Positions 6,445 to 8,592 of a DNA stretch of 8,592 bases are shown here, piece after piece. Origin of the DNA: Armatimonadota bacterium. Lineage in GTDB: Bacteria > Sysuimicrobiota > Sysuimicrobiia > Sysuimicrobiales > VGFF01. A program made the translations under genes and the position numbers. The stretch's first letter is position 1. Each line of letters opens with the position of its first letter. Under the pieces are notes generated by a model. That model made no database searches and was not told where the DNA came from. It saw nothing but the letters and a program-made list of their open reading frames with translations. The DNA lies in the NCBI GenBank assembly GCA_016868955.1, contig VGFF01000085.1:1-8592 (forward strand), in the 5' to 3' direction.

Positions 6445-6934
6445 GCGGCGAGACCAACGGCTGCGAAGCGATCCAAGAGACAATCGTCGAATGGCTCTCA
6501 CGCCCGAGCACCGCGGTCGCGGCACTACTGCCCGCGGAGGCCGCGGCGCACGTCCTGGTCTGCGACTCGTGCCGCGGGTTCGCCGAGCAGGACGCCGTGA
6601 TCGCTACGCTCGTGCGGACCGATCCATCACCGGTTCCGCAAGCTCTCGCCTGGGACGATCTCGGCGCCGCCGTCGAACGGGCCGTGCGACCGGCAGCCGT
6701 GCCGCCGCATCGTCGTGCGCAGCTTGGTCTGCACGGCGTCGGCCGCCGCCGTGACGATCGCGTTGGTCTCGTCCGACGTTCGGCGCGCGCCGAACGTCGG
6801 ACTCCGTGGGAGCGGTCTCGGCGGGCGTGCGCGAGTTAATGCCGCAGGTATCGGCGACGCTCGTCGACTACAGCGAGGGCATGCGAGACGACGCGACGTT
6901 CGATCGTGTCTTCGATCGCGGGATCGGGCGGTGA
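6441..6934 (+). pseudogene. Zinc-finger anti-sigma factor (ZAS-type), two apparent frameshifts
   Basis: ATG at 6441 overlaps the sigma stop. The N terminus (frame 3) carries C8, then H37-V-L-V-C41-D-S-C44, the C-x28-H-x3-C-x2-C arrangement of ZAS-type anti-sigma factors that bind an ECF sigma. Frame 3 remains sensible to about 6700 (WDDLGAAVERAVRPAAVPP). Strong third-position GC then moves to frame 1 (RRIVVRSLVCTASAAAVTIALVSSD, a likely membrane segment), and near 6780-6800 to frame 2 (DSVGAVSAGVRELMPQVSA through DDATFDRVFDRGIGR), ending TGA at 6932-6934. That stop overlaps the GTG of the next gene as GTGA, which supports frame 2 as the original end. Each shift equals one extra base. Either the gene is inactivated or the assembly is wrong here. 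The ends and the zinc finger are solid; the exact shift points are estimates. Confidence 0.7.
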
Positions 6935-7464
6935 GCACCGGCGCGCGCACGCTCCGGCCGCTGCGGTTGGCGGTCGGAGGCGCCATCGCGTTTCTCCTGC
7001 TGGGCGGCGCAGCCTATGTGCAGCGATCGTATCCGCCGAAACGCATCGCGCGCATCGTCGAAGCCTTGTTGATCTGGCGGCTGACCGACGAGTTGAATCT
7101 GAAGGAAAATCAGATCGCCCGCATCTTTTCGTGGGTCCGGCAATTGAAGGCGCTGCGCCTCGAGCTGGGCCGGTGGAACCGCGAGATTCAAGAGGAGATC
7201 AAGGAGCTGCTGCGGTCCGAGCCGCAGCAAAGCGACCTCATTCGCGCGCGTGTGTCGGAGCTACGGGTCGCGCGCGAGCAGTTCGCGCGGCGGAGAAACG
7301 CCGTGATCGCGCGGATCAACAGTGCGCTGACCGCGGGACAGCAAGTCCGCTTCCTCCAGATTCACGACAAGTTCGAAAGCGATACGATCCAGTTTCTGCA
7401 AGACCTCGAGCGGTTCATTCACCGTGTTCCGGGGGCGTCTCCGGCACCGGCGGGACGACCGTAG
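6931..7464 (+). CDS. Membrane-anchored Spy/CpxP-like periplasmic protein
   Basis: A 177-residue protein starting at GTG 6931, which overlaps the anti-sigma stop as GTGA. One hydrophobic segment at residues ~11-30 (LRLAVGGAIAFLLLGGAAYV) should anchor or export it, with the remainder in the periplasm. That remainder is long, highly charged alpha-helix with two LTxxQ-like motifs, LKENQ (57-61) and LTAGQQ (133-138), as in Spy/CpxP/ZraP and CnrX-type proteins. In known systems such proteins act as periplasmic chaperones or as metal/stress sensors paired with an ECF sigma and anti-sigma. The gene order here fits a sensing role, but this is inference. It has few histidines and no cysteine, so a specific metal site is not obvious. 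Unlike the two genes before it, it is intact. Its 3' end overlaps the convergent zinc-ribbon gene by 50 bases. Confidence 0.72.
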   Translation: MSTGARTLRPLRLAVGGAIAFLLLGGAAYVQRSYPPKRIARIVEALLIWRLTDELNLKENQIARIFSWVRQLKALRLELGRWNREIQEEIKELLRSEPQQSDLIRARVSELRVAREQFARRRNAVIARINSALTAGQQVRFLQIHDKFESDTIQFLQDLERFIHRVPGASPAPAGRP

Positions 7465-7690
7465 CCGCCCGCGGTGAACCAGTCGAGATGACCTCGACGG
7501 GGACGCCGGTGCGTGCGTCGGTGAGCCGATAGTCCGCCTTTCGGTACGTCTCGCGCACCCCGCAATCCGGGCATCGATGATAGTTGGCGATAAACGAGCC
7601 CCTTCGAAACGATTCGGCGCCGGTGCGGATCGCGGTGTCGAAGCGCGTGCCGCAACGCTTGCAGTCGACGTGCAACGCGACCCTCGGCAT
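7415..7690 (-). CDS. Small zinc-ribbon protein, four cysteines
   Basis: A 91-residue unrecognised protein. Cysteines C10-K-R-C13 and C40-P-D-C43 form a zinc ribbon with about 26 residues between the knuckles (TRFDTAIRTGAE then RRGSFIANYHRC). Residues 45-68 (ETYRKADYRLTDARTGVPVE) look folded; the Pro-rich tail from about residue 72 is probably flexible. The ATG at 7690 overlaps the upstream stop as TGATG, indicating coupling with the helix-turn-helix-like gene. An open frame extends upstream to 8587, but that is the shadow of other genes. The 3' end overlaps the convergent Spy/CpxP-like gene by 50 bases. Function unknown. Confidence 0.72.
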   Translation of the reverse strand: MPRVALHVDCKRCGTRFDTAIRTGAESFRRGSFIANYHRCPDCGVRETYRKADYRLTDARTGVPVEVISTGSPRAATVVPPVPETPPEHGE

Positions 7691-8061
7691 CAACGGATCT
7701 CCGGCGCGTCCGCAGCGAGCGCCTCGATCACCTGTCGCGGCCAGATGGCGCGCCGGTCGTCGAGAAACGACGGCGCCGGAACGGATCCCGCGTCGAGGCG
7801 TCGCAGCAGCTCCGCCGGCGGCACGCCGATCAGGCGGGCGGCCTCGATCGTCGTGACGATCGGCTCGCCGGCGGCGACGGCCGCGCAAACGTGATACAGG
7901 AAGCCTTGGCGCGCGCCCCGCCGTTGTAAGATGAGTGCGATCGCGGACTTGCCATTCGGATGGGCTTGCTTGATCAGGTTCGAGAAGCGCTTGATGTCCT
8001 CCGGGAACCCCTGCAGGTGGGGCAGGACCTGGAAGTCGTCCATGTTCGTCGGCTCGTCCAT
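7690..8061 (-). CDS. Small predicted helix-turn-helix protein
   Basis: A 123-residue protein not matched to a named family. The C-terminal half, VTTIEAARLIGVPPAELLRR followed by IWPRQVIEALAAD (about 69-117), resembles the MerR/excisionase-type winged helix: a helix-turn-helix, a basic wing region (LDDRRAIW) and a closing helix. The N-terminal half (FPEDIKRFSNLIKQAH, then IALILQRRGARQGFLYHVC) is helical and unassigned. The start chosen is ATG at 8061; a GTG at 8064 and an ATG at 8043 are alternatives, and no clear ribosome-binding site settles it. Its stop overlaps the start of the small zinc-ribbon gene. It is transcribed divergently from the PDO-like gene with only about 37 bases between starts, so any promoters overlap the neighbouring coding sequence. 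DNA binding is inferred. Confidence 0.65.
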   Translation of the reverse strand: MDEPTNMDDFQVLPHLQGFPEDIKRFSNLIKQAHPNGKSAIALILQRRGARQGFLYHVCAAVAAGEPIVTTIEAARLIGVPPAELLRRLDAGSVPAPSFLDDRRAIWPRQVIEALAADAPEIR

Positions 8062-8098
8062 CACGGAATGATTTCAGCACACCAGGGGCTTTCCGACC

Positions 8099-8592
8099 AT
8101 GGCGTATCTCAACGAACAAGACAAGGCGTTCCTCGAGAAGAAGTTGGCGCAGGCGCTCGCCACCGACGTTGCGTTGCGCTTCTTCACGCACAGCGTGGCC
8201 GGGCTCTCTCTGCCCGGGCCGGAGACGGAGAGCTGCGAGCGGACCGCCGAGATCCTCCGTGAGCTCGTCTCGTTGTCTCCGCGCCTGCGCTTGGAGCCTC
8301 ATTCGATGCACACGGATCGGGCTGCTGCGGAAGCGGCTGGCATCGCGCGGATCCCGGCGATCGCTCCAATCGGAGCGACGGACTTCGGCTTGCGGTTCTA
8401 TGGAATGCCCGCCGGTTACGGGTTCATGTCGCTGCTGGAAGCGATCTTCGCGGCCGCCGCCGCGATGCCGGCGCTGTCGGCCGCGTCGTTGGCCCGCGTC
8501 GCGTCGCTGACGGAAGATCTGCACATCCAAGTCTTCAGCACTCCGACCTGACCCCACTGTCTTCCTGCCGCCCGTGTGGCGTGGCACCTGGC
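8099..8592 (+). CDS. PDO-like double-thioredoxin-fold oxidoreductase, probable selenoprotein (in-frame TGA), 3' truncated
   Basis: ATG at 8099, preceded by AGGGG ten bases upstream. Residues 1-120 form the first thioredoxin-fold domain, with the expected cis-proline block RIPAIAPIG (84-92) and GLRFYGMPAGYGFMSLLEAI. The second domain begins near 140: LHIQVFSTPT. The next codon, at 8549-8551, is TGA, and the frame then continues PHC-LPAARVAWHLA to the window end. Relatives have T-P-T-C-P-x-C followed by a helix at this point, so the TGA replaces the first, nucleophilic cysteine of CxxC and would encode Sec151, with C154 as resolving residue. The first domain keeps only C46; its partner position is T43. 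Members are cytoplasmic thiol-disulfide oxidoreductases of roughly 215-250 residues; about 164 are visible. If TGA is a true stop the product is 150 residues without its main active site. Confidence 0.7.
8549..8551 (+). other. Candidate selenocysteine codon (in-frame TGA at active-site position)
   Basis: TGA falls between ACC (Thr) and CCC CAC TGT (Pro-His-Cys), giving T-U-P-H-C. A single base change to TGC would give the standard TCPHC motif. No frameshift is needed for family-like sequence to continue downstream. Selenocysteine is inferred, not proven. Confidence 0.6.
8566..8586 (+). promoter_or_regulatory. Candidate bacterial SECIS-like hairpin
   Basis: Beginning 14 bases after the TGA, TGCC-GCC pairs with GGC-GT-GGCA: a seven-pair GC-rich stem with a two-base (GT) bulge on the 3' side and the five-base loop CGTGT (8573-8577). 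Bacterial SECIS elements lie just downstream of the Sec codon inside the coding region and typically have a G early in a small apical loop; here G is the second loop base. GC-rich coding sequence makes such hairpins common by chance, so the support is modest. Confidence 0.4.

Noticed and set aside
8549..8592. Explaining the PDO-like break by a frameshift rather than a TGA codon
   Set aside because: Deleting one base at the TGA gives CPTVFL, which is not family-like, while the unshifted frame gives PHC-LPAARVAWHLA. A substitution or true Sec codon fits better.
1..8592. CRISPR arrays, tRNA or rRNA genes, insertion sequences, transposase or integrase genes
   Set aside because: No regularly spaced repeats, tRNA-like cloverleaf, rRNA sequence or mobile-element protein was recognised on either strand.

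Overview
The window is GC-rich (roughly two thirds G+C by eye), densely packed bacterial chromosome. Its genes often overlap by one to four bases and some use TTG or GTG starts. The gene content (a DUF3179 protein, a YtcJ-like amidohydrolase, an ArnT/PMT-like membrane glycosyltransferase, a three-domain Ada, an Fe/Mn superoxide dismutase and an ECF sigma/anti-sigma locus) suggests an uncultured soil or sediment bacterium. Methylomirabilota/Rokubacteria-like or Acidobacteriota-like lineages are possible, but no marker here settles the phylum.

Left part (1-3397, + strand): the 3' end of a DUF3179 gene, an amidohydrolase and a GT39/PMT_2 family membrane glycosyltransferase. Both junctions appear to be TTGA stop/start overlaps, so this looks like one translationally coupled operon. 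The DUF3179 gene appears frameshifted near its visible start. Middle part (3394-5818, - strand): superoxide dismutase with a strong Shine-Dalgarno and an intrinsic terminator, then two tiny zinc-ribbon genes overlapping by ATGA (the first only 57 codons long), then Ada. Ada ends tail-to-tail with the glycosyltransferase, with a 4-base overlap.

Right-centre (6045-7464, + strand): an ECF sigma / zinc-finger anti-sigma / Spy-CpxP-like membrane-anchored protein locus. The sigma gene changes frame and lacks its sigma2-sigma4 linker, and the anti-sigma gene changes frame twice. The third gene is intact. This is either a decaying locus or a locally poor assembly. Next (7415-8061, - strand): a small predicted helix-turn-helix protein and a small four-cysteine zinc-ribbon protein, coupled by TGATG.

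Right edge (8099 onward, + strand): the main discovery candidate. A two-thioredoxin-fold, PDO-like oxidoreductase has an in-frame TGA exactly where the first cysteine of its C-terminal CPHC redox motif should be. The reading frame continues after it with recognisable family sequence, and a hairpin lies about 15 bases downstream. This pattern fits a selenocysteine-containing protein (U-x-x-C) truncated by the window edge. A sequencing error or nonsense mutation is the main alternative.
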